A stretch of 44,102 nucleotides of DNA, from IMG/VR virus record IMGVR_UViG_3300042542_005175, positions 1-44,102 of that record. One strand, 5' to 3'. Source of the DNA: a virus. The translations under genes and the position numbers were made by a program. The stretch's first letter is position 1. The number at the start of each line of letters is the position of its first letter. The notes under the pieces are model-generated. The model was not told the DNA's origin and did not search any database. It saw only the letters and a program-made list of their open reading frames with translations. Positions 29,060-36,972 of the stretch are shown piece after piece.

Positions 29060-29631
29060 AGACCTTTTCTAACCTCCCGTTGAGCCAACTGGCCAGCTGG
29101 GCTCATCTCAACTGGGTGCACATATGCAACATTGACCAAAGGCTTAGCGTCACCCTCTGGCACGATAGAGCATTCCACATACATGCCCAACCACACATTG
29201 GTTTGTTGCCAGAATGCCTCTGGTGGTAGCACCACGTTGATTACAGCATAGCGATAGCCATTCCAGAAGACCATGTCACCTCTTTCAGGGAAATAGTCTA
29301 TGTGCTCCTCCCTTAGGATGTTGTTGGCCAGCCAGAAACGATCATTCCTCTTTGGCACAAGACCCTGTGCAGTCAGTGTCCAATTGGGCTTCTCAAAGTA
29401 ATTTATTGCCGGAATGTCAATCTGTCTTGAAAAGCCGGTTCTTTCGGGCAACGGAACATGCCACAACGTGTCAATCTGAGAGTTATTTCGGTCCACTTCC
29501 ATGAACCGCGGGAACGGTTGTGGAGAATGCTTCCTTACGTATTCTGCCTGAATACGTAAGGCTGTCTGAGTGTCATACCGTTTGAAAACCTCAGGGTCAT
29601 ACAACCACTCTTTTCGTTGATTGAATCTCAC
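29056..29631 (-). CDS. neck/head-tail joining-type protein (candidate)
   Basis: A 191-residue protein first in the minus unit that leads to the sheath and tube genes, which in T4 is where neck proteins 13-15 are encoded. It contains ERTGFSRQIDIPAINYFEKP, TLTAQGLVPKRNDRFWLANN and DYFPERGDMVFWNGYRYAVI, a beta-barrel-like pattern also seen in head-closure and neck proteins (ring proteins with a 'p..GD.v...g..y.V..v' core). This gives only moderate support. A perfect 12-bp inverted repeat lies inside the gene (29533-29561). Confidence 0.45.
   Translation of the reverse strand: MRFNQRKEWLYDPEVFKRYDTQTALRIQAEYVRKHSPQPFPRFMEVDRNNSQIDTLWHVPLPERTGFSRQIDIPAINYFEKPNWTLTAQGLVPKRNDRFWLANNILREEHIDYFPERGDMVFWNGYRYAVINVVLPPEAFWQQTNVWLGMYVECSIVPEGDAKPLVNVAYVHPVEMSPAGQLAQREVRKGL
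29533..29561. repeat. perfect 12-bp inverted repeat inside a coding region
   Basis: CCTTACGTATTC (29533-29544) and GAATACGTAAGG (29550-29561) are exact reverse complements separated by 5 bases. It encodes RIQAEYVR in the neck-like protein. It has no T-run, so it is not a terminator. It lies 80 bases inside the 5' end of the minus gene, close to the divergent gene start at 29641, and could be a protein-binding site. Confidence 0.75.
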
Positions 29632-29640
29632 AGCATAACT

Positions 29641-29922
29641 ATGTTCTCACTAAATAGACTACGCAAGGAAGCTGAAAATCTGGACCCGGATGATGGAATT
29701 AAGTTGTCATCTGGGTCTGAGATCTCCATAATCTGTGAAGCAGGCACCAGAGTTGATGTTCCAAGAGACCTTGCTAAAAAGGTGTTTGGCAATGTGGAGA
29801 ATCTTACAAAACTGCGTGAGTGTTTTTCAGGCTCTGAGAGCCTTGAGTTGCATGACGTGCGTGTCTCTGATGAGGTCTGGGTTCTGATCGAAGAGATCTT
29901 CGCGATGGTCGACGAGATATGA
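29641..29922 (+). CDS. hypothetical small protein (93 residues)
   Basis: I start this at the ATG at 29641 (MFSLNRLRKEAEN) and not at an upstream TTG, which would overlap the divergent gene. The 93-residue acidic protein has a central beta part (IKLSSGSEISIICEAGTRVD, VPRDLAKKVFG) and a C-terminal helix (SDEVWVLIEEIFAMVDEI). It overlaps the endonuclease-like gene by 4 bases and so is probably co-translated with it. Not recognised. Confidence 0.6.
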   Translation: MFSLNRLRKEAENLDPDDGIKLSSGSEISIICEAGTRVDVPRDLAKKVFGNVENLTKLRECFSGSESLELHDVRVSDEVWVLIEEIFAMVDEI

Positions 29923-30377
29923 TTTACAAAGGAATGCCGAATGTCTGCTGCCGTTGTAAAAAATTAAAGGCAGAAAATCTTGGACAGCATAGACCAGGTT
30001 ACAGGTACAACACCCACGTATTCACATGTTTTGAGTGTCTTTCAAAGCCAAGGGTTGATAGACTCCATCGTAGAAACAACGAGACTCCTCCTGAGAAGGA
30101 GGTCAGAATGTGGCTTCAGCAGAACCGTGTGGAAGCTGATGCTGAATTCAAACTGGGCAGCTTCATCTATGACTTTGCCATACCCAAGTTAGGGTTACTC
30201 ATTGAGTTGGACTCCAAGAGATACCATTCAAACAAGAGACACCGAATTCGTGATGGCGCTAAGGACAAGAATGCTGCTGATCAAGGCTGGACTTTGAAAC
30301 GAGTTCGGATCGGTCCTCACATGGTCCTTGACGTTGAGAGAGCCATCATCGAGCAAAAATCAACAATTCGAGAATAA
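29919..30377 (+). CDS. Vsr/DUF559-like endonuclease with N-terminal zinc ribbon
   Basis: A 152-residue protein of two parts. Residues 10-40 hold CCRCKK and FTCFECL, two CxxC pairs that make a zinc ribbon. Residues 55-135 match the restriction-endonuclease-like DUF559/Vsr core: ETPPEKEVRMWLQQNRVEAD, then FIYDFAIPKLGLLIELDSKR with D85, E96 and D98 as the likely catalytic acids, a His (YH) and KNAADQGWTLKRVRIG, the 'a...Gw.vlRvr' closing strand. These enzymes nick or cut DNA at mismatches or specific sites, and similar proteins are often free-standing homing-type nucleases in phages. It may be selfish, or may attack host DNA lacking the phage modification. Confidence 0.7.
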   Translation: MIYKGMPNVCCRCKKLKAENLGQHRPGYRYNTHVFTCFECLSKPRVDRLHRRNNETPPEKEVRMWLQQNRVEADAEFKLGSFIYDFAIPKLGLLIELDSKRYHSNKRHRIRDGAKDKNAADQGWTLKRVRIGPHMVLDVERAIIEQKSTIRE

Positions 30378-30381
30378 ATTG

Positions 30382-30409
30382 TTTACAAAATACCTGGGTC
30401 TAGTATACT
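30382..30409 (+). promoter_or_regulatory. sigma70-like promoter, predicted leaderless transcript
   Basis: TTTACA (30382-30387), a 16-base spacer and TATACT (30404-30409) stand immediately before the ATG at 30419, which follows only 9 bases after the -10 box. Transcription from a standard start would begin about 3 bases before the ATG, leaving no room for a ribosome-binding site. The same layout is seen before 41547. Confidence 0.7.
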
Positions 30410-30418
30410 CATCACGAT

Positions 30419-31162
30419 ATGTGCGCTATTATTGGCTGGAAAGGTAAGATTGGCAAGGGACTTCTCCGTGAGTTTTTTAGACGCGCGGAGGCCTCAGGCC
30501 CCATGTCCACCGGTCTCATGACCATTGATGACGTGGGAAAATACAAAGGTGGAGGTGAGCCTACGCTTGATCTCTGGAAGAAAGCTATCACAGCTTCTCA
30601 AGCCTTGAGAAACCACAACCACAGGCTTGATCGTCAGTCGACCCACTCCATGGGGATTGGTCACACACGCTATGCAACTCATGGACGTATCTGTGATGAG
30701 AATGCCCACCCATTCTCAGATGGTGGTGCGCATTTTGTGCATAATGGAGTGATCAGCAACTATCGTCAAATCAAGTCTGATGCAATTGTGGATTCTCAGT
30801 GTCTTGGACCTCTCATCCACGCACGTAATATCGCACCTGCTTGGGGATCTGTTGGTCTGGCTTGGTTTGAAAAAATCAATGGCCAGTGGAAGATGTTCGT
30901 GTACAGGCACCAACAAAGCTTGATGGTTGCACAGGGAATGGTGGTTGGAGACTGCGGAACACTGACGACCGCAGTTCTGGTCGCATCACGGTCTCACCAC
31001 TTTCCTAAAAATCACATCCACAACATGACCACACTCGAGCTGCAAGAGGGTGTGGCCTATGAGGTGACCAATGATGGCATTGTTGAAGCTTGGCGTAACT
31101 CAAGTAAAGCCCAGACATTCGTCCGTGAAACCCATAAGAATGGGTGCTACATCGGTGGTTAA
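30419..31162 (+). CDS. stand-alone class II glutamine amidotransferase
   Basis: A 247-residue Ntn-hydrolase glutaminase domain. Cys2 right after the initiator Met (MCAIIGW) is the catalytic nucleophile after Met removal. GHTRYATHG (81-89), NAHPF (95-99), FVHNGVISNY (106-115) and DSQ (125-127) are the glutamine- and oxyanion-binding segments of the GlmS/PurF type. There is no synthase domain attached, so the released ammonia must be used by another protein or by an unknown partner. Such free-standing domains occur in phages that build modified nucleotides, and a link to the modification cassette is possible but unproven. It has its own promoter. Confidence 0.85.
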   Translation: MCAIIGWKGKIGKGLLREFFRRAEASGPMSTGLMTIDDVGKYKGGGEPTLDLWKKAITASQALRNHNHRLDRQSTHSMGIGHTRYATHGRICDENAHPFSDGGAHFVHNGVISNYRQIKSDAIVDSQCLGPLIHARNIAPAWGSVGLAWFEKINGQWKMFVYRHQQSLMVAQGMVVGDCGTLTTAVLVASRSHHFPKNHIHNMTTLELQEGVAYEVTNDGIVEAWRNSSKAQTFVRETHKNGCYIGG

Positions 31163-32442
31163 GACGTGGGTATTATTGTACGCACGTACCGACCATCAGT
31201 AAAGGAGTCAGGAGGGCCTTTTGTGGTTAACGACGTGCTAATGTCATTAAGATCAATAGGCTGGCCTTTGGCGACATAGTCCGAAGTGTTTATAGCACCA
31301 TCGGCATTAGACTTGGCCAGGTTAGACACCAAGAATTCTCCACGTTGAAGTTTTATAGTGGACGTAGATGTGCCTTTTGTTATGACGTGAGAAACAGCAA
31401 CAACTGTGTATAGGCCTCCCCAAGGTGATTGCTGGGCTGATGCTGAGTTAAGAGTTACGCGAATGAGGTCGTTGATTTGAATCGGGTAACCTTTCTCGAC
31501 TGTCAAGGTACAATTCATAAGATCAGCTCTGGCAAAATCATACTTACTTTGAGCTATGGCCTTGAGTTCTTCGACACGATTAGCTGATGGGTGAAAAGCC
31601 ATCAGAGTTGGGTTTAGCTGTGTAAGATCCGGTGCCTGGTTTCCATGGTTGACAACTTTTGTTGGGTCAGACTTTATGGAGTATGTAGCACCCTCGTACG
31701 GATCAATTCCCAAGACATTTACTCCAGGAGCACCTTCATCCACTGCGTCCTGCACTCGACTAGAAAGTACTACTTTAGTACCAGATAGGCTAAAAACATT
31801 TGCATTGCGAATTGTGGCAGCATAGTCTAAGCTATGAAAGTGAAGCACGTTGTCAAGGACGAAAAACCTAAAGCCGCCACGACCAAACTTGTTGACAGAA
31901 CGAAAGGCCAACTTGGCCAAAAAATCTGCATCCGTCTGGGCACTTTGAATGAAAGACCAGTTGCCTTCAGTTGGTTCGACTACATGGTTAAGTCCATTTA
32001 AGTGAGCTATCGTCTCAACCATCGAGGATATAGTGCCTGTGTAGTATTTTGTTACATACTGCCGCTTAGCTGCTTCCAAAAAGTCAGCCGTTACAAAGCT
32101 TACGGAGTAACCCTTGCCCAAAGGAACAATATCAGTAAATAGAAGGATGTGATGTTGCCACGGAAACCAGAAAATTCCCTGGCCCTGCGTTACACCAATG
32201 CGCACGTTGACTTCTGGTGTGTTTTGAAGTACCGAGTTTTTGGTAAGAAGATCAACGACGTCCAGGTTGACTGTGGAGAACTGGTGGATATGGCGTGTCG
32301 GCTGATTGATAGCCGACGTGATATCAGATTTCTCATGAACCAGGTCTGGAACAGTCTGGTACCCACCACCACCATATGGTAGCTTGAGGCCTATCTGAAC
32401 TTGGAATGTGCCGTCAACCTGTAGCTGGCCCTTTTCAATCAT
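31159..32442 (-). CDS. baseplate hub protein (gp27/gpD-like)
   Basis: A 427-residue protein. The central part has YYTGTISSMVETIAHLNGLN then WSFIQSAQTDADFLAKLAFR and GGFRFFVLDNVLHFHSLDYA, the hallmark of phage hub proteins (gp27 of T4, gp44 of Mu, gpD of P2: 'q...td.efl.rla...g.....ng.l.f'). The C-terminal part has LTVEKGYPIQINDLIRVTLN, the closing hub barrel. The hub trimer supports the spike and begins the tube. It is distal in a minus unit with a small unknown gene and a beta-sandwich paralogue. Confidence 0.75.
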   Translation of the reverse strand: MIEKGQLQVDGTFQVQIGLKLPYGGGGYQTVPDLVHEKSDITSAINQPTRHIHQFSTVNLDVVDLLTKNSVLQNTPEVNVRIGVTQGQGIFWFPWQHHILLFTDIVPLGKGYSVSFVTADFLEAAKRQYVTKYYTGTISSMVETIAHLNGLNHVVEPTEGNWSFIQSAQTDADFLAKLAFRSVNKFGRGGFRFFVLDNVLHFHSLDYAATIRNANVFSLSGTKVVLSSRVQDAVDEGAPGVNVLGIDPYEGATYSIKSDPTKVVNHGNQAPDLTQLNPTLMAFHPSANRVEELKAIAQSKYDFARADLMNCTLTVEKGYPIQINDLIRVTLNSASAQQSPWGGLYTVVAVSHVITKGTSTSTIKLQRGEFLVSNLAKSNADGAINTSDYVAKGQPIDLNDISTSLTTKGPPDSFTDGRYVRTIIPTS

Positions 32443-32738
32443 TTTTGACCCAGGATGCGACTAGTCACATTGGGTCTTGGGCCTCTTCCACCTTTTGGCA
32501 TTGATGAACCAGCAAGACCTGGGTGTTGAACAGGACCACGCTTACCCGATGTGCTAGCTGATACGTCGTTTGACTTCATGATCCCATCATTAGTGGGATT
32601 GACGATCTGCTTGTTGACTTTCAAAAACAGATTGACACCAGCTGGGCCCATCTGTTTCAGTCCACTGCGACGAGCATACCGCTTAGCATCAGCAGGGAGA
32701 TTCAACTTGTGGATATCGTCTCTCACAGAGAGCTCCAA
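32439..32738 (-). CDS. hypothetical basic protein (99 residues)
   Basis: A 99-residue basic protein. The first 45 residues are compact and helical (RDDIHKLNLPADAKRYARRS, QMGPAGVNLFLKVNKQI); the rest is Gly/Pro/Ser/Arg-rich and disordered (GKRGPVQHPGLAGSSMPKGG). It overlaps the hub gene by 4 bases and its start overlaps the preceding gene by 16. Probably a tail or hub accessory protein. Not recognised. Confidence 0.6.
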   Translation of the reverse strand: MELSVRDDIHKLNLPADAKRYARRSGLKQMGPAGVNLFLKVNKQIVNPTNDGIMKSNDVSASTSGKRGPVQHPGLAGSSMPKGGRGPRPNVTSRILGQK

Positions 32739-33187
32739 GGAAGCTGATCAGCGCTGATATCAAATGAAGGAGGATAGAGTTGGTTGACCCCACCCGTCTG
32801 ATTGATGTTAACGCTAGCCATGATTTCCCAGTTGATCAAGGCTTCCATCTGAGCACGAACTGTGCTAGTGCCAGAAGTACAAGCAACCTCAAGCACAGTT
32901 TGTGTGGGCGTAAAGTCTAGTGACTTGAAGCCTGAAGCAACAAGAGTTACAGGTGATCCAACGTTGGTACGTGTGCCACTCGAGACGTAGGCGTTGTCCA
33001 CACCTTTGAGCTGCAGAGTAACAGTCTGGTCACCCACATTCTGGAAAATCAGTCTGGACTTAACAGCCTCAGGAGCCAGATTGTCGATAGCCAGGTTGCG
33101 AAGACGCAGCGTGGTATAGCCATTGACCGCTGTGAAATTCAGCGGAGCTACACGGGCCAGTGGTTGAGGATATTCTCCAGGATTCAT
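32723..33187 (-). CDS. beta-sandwich virion-type protein, paralogue of 11084 and 17181
   Basis: A 154-residue protein. LIFQNVGDQTVTLQLKG, then YVSSGTRTNVGSPVTLVASG, FKSLDFTPTQTVLEVACTSG form the domain shared with the proteins at 11084 and 17181; the match to 11084 around TNVGS and the following VT....G.K.L is the closest. A short C-terminal extension (MASVNINQTGGVNQLYPPSF) is unique. It is first in a small minus unit with the hub gene, so this copy is likely on the tail or baseplate. Assignment by pattern. Confidence 0.65.
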   Translation of the reverse strand: MNPGEYPQPLARVAPLNFTAVNGYTTLRLRNLAIDNLAPEAVKSRLIFQNVGDQTVTLQLKGVDNAYVSSGTRTNVGSPVTLVASGFKSLDFTPTQTVLEVACTSGTSTVRAQMEALINWEIMASVNINQTGGVNQLYPPSFDISADQLPWSSL

Positions 33188-33193
33188 TTGGAA

Positions 33194-34357
33194 TTATTGT
33201 TGTGGCACTCCAAGCTTCTGGAGTTCCTGTTCAAGGTTGGCAACATCATTGGCCTCGTTGCCCACAGCGTTGGCCTCTTCTGCAGCACCAGCCTCATCTT
33301 CAGCGGCTGCTACCTCCTCAGTGGCCTCTTCCTTGGGCTTCATCTCAGCCGTAAGGGCTTGGATACTGGTGCTCAAGGCTTTGATGCCATTGTCAATGCT
33401 CTTCAGCAAGTCCAACGCATTAGAATGAGCAGCTTCACCCTCTGTGGGAGGGGTTTGCGTCTCAGCATCCTCGATTAGCTGACGAATGATTGAAAGCTCT
33501 TCAGTTAGAGGTCTCATATTGCACAAACTATCTACCGCTATTGGATTCATAGACTCGTTGGGCTTGTTCTTTTCGGGTTTAAGATTGATGGCGGGTGGCT
33601 TAATTTTTTGAGCCTGTTCAACATTTTCAGGCATCTCAGGCTGTTCAACTTCAGGCGGTTGTGGCAACTCAGAGGCCTCGGGCTCCTCTGTGGCGGGTAT
33701 TTCGGGCAGCTCGGCAGGATTGGGCTGAGGTTGACCCGCCCTTGAAGCTGCTTTGGCCGCAGCAAAACGAGCATCACGAGCTCTAGCCGCGGACATCTGT
33801 TGTGGCAGATTGGTCCACCTGTTATTGGCATATGACACCAAGCTGGAAAGCACACCATCCGGTGTCTTTATTCCAGTAAGTGGCAAGTCCCACATAACAC
33901 CTTGAAGGTAATTTTTAAGCGCAAGTATGTGCTTACAAAGACCTGGTCGGTTGGTGGGGTTTGTAATTCTAGGAGCCCTATTTTGTGCTTGGTTCATTGA
34001 ACCAGCTCCAACTTTACTGGCTCCTCTTTGCTTATTGGTCCAAGCCCAACGATAGCGGTAGTCTTGACATGTACAGTCAACCAAGCAAGGTATCTCTGTA
34101 AGAGCTTGACTCTTCTTGGGACGATTAAACTTTATGTATCCATGATGGCGCAAACCCGTTGTGGATGGGTTTGACTTAAAATTGAAAATGTGGTACTGGG
34201 CATCGTCAAAGGCCTTGATCTCCAGTGGAGGGCCCTTGACGGTGTTTGACCGTACAATTCTCTTTGGCTCAGAAAGATTGAAGAGCTGTGAAAAGCTCAA
34301 AGCCTCACAGAGACACTTTCCAGGCCGGTGATTATGCTCTTTTAGGCTGTTTTTCAA
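33194..34357 (-). CDS. SWIM zinc-finger protein
   Basis: A 387-residue protein. Residues 91-145 contain CLVDCTCQDYRYRW and, after a basic loop of 43 residues, GLCKHILAL, giving C95, C97, C141 and H143, the C-x-C-xn-C-x-H SWIM zinc finger with an unusually long insert. The second half is low-complexity, rich in Pro and Glu (PAELPEIPATEEPEASELPQ), then helical (ALDLLKSIDNGIKALSTSIQ) and acidic to the end. SWIM fingers bind DNA or protein. It lies among virion genes on minus, so a head-tail or packaging-related part is possible; no closer function is visible. Confidence 0.65.
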   Translation of the reverse strand: MKNSLKEHNHRPGKCLCEALSFSQLFNLSEPKRIVRSNTVKGPPLEIKAFDDAQYHIFNFKSNPSTTGLRHHGYIKFNRPKKSQALTEIPCLVDCTCQDYRYRWAWTNKQRGASKVGAGSMNQAQNRAPRITNPTNRPGLCKHILALKNYLQGVMWDLPLTGIKTPDGVLSSLVSYANNRWTNLPQQMSAARARDARFAAAKAASRAGQPQPNPAELPEIPATEEPEASELPQPPEVEQPEMPENVEQAQKIKPPAINLKPEKNKPNESMNPIAVDSLCNMRPLTEELSIIRQLIEDAETQTPPTEGEAAHSNALDLLKSIDNGIKALSTSIQALTAEMKPKEEATEEVAAAEDEAGAAEEANAVGNEANDVANLEQELQKLGVPQQ

Positions 34358-35000
34358 TGTTTTGAAATGGTTTTACCACGCCTTTACCATCGATGGCCTG
34401 TTTAAGATTCTGGCAATACATCACCATATCTTGAGGTTCAACGTCAAAATAAGACTCGATACTGGAACGAACTCTCATCACACTCTGTGGCGATTTAGCC
34501 ACAATGGTGATAGCCGGTTTGTTGTCAGTAATCTCAGAGGGAGGCTCAGTGGCTGTGGTGAAAAGCTTTTGCAGTGACGATATTTTGTTGGCCGGAGTGT
34601 AATCAGTAAGCTCCTTGTAATCAGCGTCCAAAACCTTTATCAAGGTTTGAGGCTTGACTAGACCACGAGTGATGTAAGACTTTACTTGTTCAAAGGTAAA
34701 ATCACCATCAACACCATTGATCTCATACCAATAGTCAGTTCCACTCAGTTTGACAACATCACTCTTAGGGCTCATGCGAGCCAGTGATGAGCTCTTGTTC
34801 ACAATCACCAAGCCATGAGATTTTACTAGCTCATCCACCAAAACATCAGGCTTATGAGTGATGGCCACAGCGCCCGTGTTGAGATCATCCACAAAGGCCT
34901 CCGTGGCTTTGTCAATGTCCATTGGCGCATAAAAGCTGCCGCCCTCAATGTATTGTTGACTAGACGTCAAAAAGACAGTTCCGTAGGGCACTGACTCCAT
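34332..35000 (-). CDS. hypothetical protein (222 residues)
   Basis: I start it at the ATG at 35000 (MESVPYGTVFL), because the -10 box of its promoter (35020-35025) overlaps the earlier ATG at 35021 and would make transcription begin after it. The protein has several small alpha/beta parts (AFVDDLNTGAVAITHKPDVL, KLSGTDYWYEINGVDGDFTF, TIVAKSPQSVMRVRSSIESY). It overlaps the SWIM gene by 26 bases. Not recognised. Its position opposite gp46 with a shared promoter suggests early or middle expression. Confidence 0.6.
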   Translation of the reverse strand: MESVPYGTVFLTSSQQYIEGGSFYAPMDIDKATEAFVDDLNTGAVAITHKPDVLVDELVKSHGLVIVNKSSSLARMSPKSDVVKLSGTDYWYEINGVDGDFTFEQVKSYITRGLVKPQTLIKVLDADYKELTDYTPANKISSLQKLFTTATEPPSEITDNKPAITIVAKSPQSVMRVRSSIESYFDVEPQDMVMYCQNLKQAIDGKGVVKPFQNIEKQPKRA

Positions 35001-35017
35001 CAATGGTGTTCTACAAA

Positions 35018-35048
35018 ACATTATACTAACTACGATGTCACAGTTCAA
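35018..35048. promoter_or_regulatory. overlapping divergent promoters (35000 gene and gp46)
   Basis: On minus, TTGAAC (35043-35048), 17 bases and TATAAT (35020-35025) make a good sigma70 promoter. On plus, TATACT (35022-35027) lies 7 bases before the gp46 ATG at 35035, though no clear -35 is seen. The two -10 boxes share the bases ATTATACT, so polymerases on either strand would compete. Confidence 0.65.
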
Positions 35049-36972
35049 GCTTCGGAAAATCTACCTTAAAAACTGGATGACAGTCCGTGAGCAGGAGATA
35101 GAGTTTCCAAGCCATGGCCTGGTTTTTGTCTCAGGCGTTGATGAGTCATCCCAGTTTGAGTCCATTGGCTCTGGAAAAACTAGCCTTGGTGAAGCACTCA
35201 GCATGGCAGTGTGTGGTATTCGAGGACGATATGCTTCATTGGGTCACTACAGCACCAATGAGAAAGGCAACACGCTTGTCAAGGTTGAAGGCAGTTTTGG
35301 TGGCAAAGACTTGGCCATTGAGATGGGCTACAAGTACAAGGAACTATCAAAAACAGGTGAGGGTCTTAGGTTCACTTTAGATGGTTCAGCCATTGCCAGA
35401 TCCCATGTAAACCTGACTAGAAATGAACTGGGACAAACTCTTGGAATAACTCCAGAAGTGGCCATGTGGTCTGTCTATGTGGATGGCGACCAACTGGATT
35501 TTAGCTCACTATCCCAAACTGAGGCCGTTGAGCTGATGATGTCTGCATTGGGACAGCCATCATGGTCGTCATACTATGACAAAGCCAAAAAGACCTTGAC
35601 TGAGTTGAAGAGTGATGTTGCAGCCAAGTCATCATCGAAAGAAACCCTCTTAGAGCTCATTGATACAACCAAGCAAAGTATCATCAAGGCAAGTGAAGTC
35701 CTAGACCGAGAGAATCTGGCTTTTGAATCTCAGAAGGAGACCATGGCCCAGCAACTGGCTGAAACCCAGCAGAAGCTTGGAGTGATTCAAGACCAGATTA
35801 AGGAAAGGGCCAACAAACGCAAAGACATCAAGGCCAAGATCAAGAAAGTTGAGGATGAACTGGCTGAGCAAAACAAGGCTCTGGAGATCGTTGAGATGCG
35901 CTTACGAAACGAGAAAGCTGCCATCTCACAGGAGAAAAAGCCACTATCACAGCTGGAAAATCAAATCAGCAGTGAGCACTACAGAAGTGATTTGGACCTT
36001 AAAAGCCTGAAGCTTAAGCCCAAGGAGTGTCCCACGTGTAAGAAGCCATGGGACAAAGGACCATCTGACAGTGACATTGAAAAGGCCACAAACAAGGTCA
36101 CCCAGGTCTTAGAAAAGCTCAGTGGCATCAGAGCCCAGATTGACGAAATTACTACCAGAGAAGACGCCAAGCAAGATGAGATTGACGAACACCAGAAGAA
36201 ACAGCGTCAGCTGAATGTCAAAGACCAAGTCAGAGGATTCTCAACTGAGTTGGACACTTTAGACCGGTTGGATGCCAAAGCTGCAACTGAGTGCACAGCC
36301 CTCACCGTACAAGTGGCCCTGTTGAGTAAAGGCCCTTCCAATTCTGGAGTGGTCAAGGCTCAAGGAGTCTTGGACTCCAAGCAAGTTAGTCTGGTCGAAT
36401 ATGAAGGAAAACTGGCCAGTGTCCAATCTGAATTGGAAGAGAACCAGCAGCTTTGCAAAGTGGTTGAGTATTGGTCAGGTGCTTTCAACTCATCCGGCAT
36501 TCCAAACATGGTGCTGTCAAGGTCTGTCGATCCACTGAATCAAGTTTCAATGGCTCTATCCCACAGAATGTCTGGAGGTACCCTGGGCATCACTTATGAG
36601 ACAACTAGAGAGTTGACCAATGGAGCTGACAAAAACTGCCTGAACATAAGGGTGAAGAATTCCAGAGGTGCTTCCAGAGTGGCTGGCAATTCAAAAGGTG
36701 AGAGTGGCCTGACCAACCTCATTGTTGCAGAGACAATCACTGAGGTTGGTCGTGTGTCATCACGTATTGGTTTCCGATGGTATGACGAGGTCGTCAACTC
36801 ACAGGATCCAAAAGTACGCAAGTGCATTCTGGCCTATCTCAAGGAAACAGCTCAGAGATTGGGCATACTTATCTTCGTGGTTGACCACCACCCTGAAGTC
36901 TCAGCCTATGCTGATCATGTGCTGAGAGCCACCAAGAGCAAGGAAGGTGTCACCACCTTCTCTTGGGTCTAA
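35035..36972 (+). CDS. 46: recombination endonuclease subunit, gp46/SbcC/Rad50-like
   Basis: A 645-residue SMC-type ATPase. The P-loop reads ESIGSGKTSLGEA (42-54); the first Gly of the usual GxxxxGKT is Glu42, and an insert precedes it. A long coiled coil (about 180-430) is broken by the zinc-hook C332-P-T-C335 (KECPTCKKPW), through which two complexes join. The C-terminal lobe has the signature NSKGESGLTNLIVAETI, the Walker B segment FRWYDEVVNS and FVVDHHPEVSAYADHV (H-loop). With gp47 it processes DNA ends for recombination. It is alone between structural genes, 24 kb from gp47. The family call is secure. Confidence 0.88.
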   Translation: MSQFKLRKIYLKNWMTVREQEIEFPSHGLVFVSGVDESSQFESIGSGKTSLGEALSMAVCGIRGRYASLGHYSTNEKGNTLVKVEGSFGGKDLAIEMGYKYKELSKTGEGLRFTLDGSAIARSHVNLTRNELGQTLGITPEVAMWSVYVDGDQLDFSSLSQTEAVELMMSALGQPSWSSYYDKAKKTLTELKSDVAAKSSSKETLLELIDTTKQSIIKASEVLDRENLAFESQKETMAQQLAETQQKLGVIQDQIKERANKRKDIKAKIKKVEDELAEQNKALEIVEMRLRNEKAAISQEKKPLSQLENQISSEHYRSDLDLKSLKLKPKECPTCKKPWDKGPSDSDIEKATNKVTQVLEKLSGIRAQIDEITTREDAKQDEIDEHQKKQRQLNVKDQVRGFSTELDTLDRLDAKAATECTALTVQVALLSKGPSNSGVVKAQGVLDSKQVSLVEYEGKLASVQSELEENQQLCKVVEYWSGAFNSSGIPNMVLSRSVDPLNQVSMALSHRMSGGTLGITYETTRELTNGADKNCLNIRVKNSRGASRVAGNSKGESGLTNLIVAETITEVGRVSSRIGFRWYDEVVNSQDPKVRKCILAYLKETAQRLGILIFVVDHHPEVSAYADHVLRATKSKEGVTTFSWV

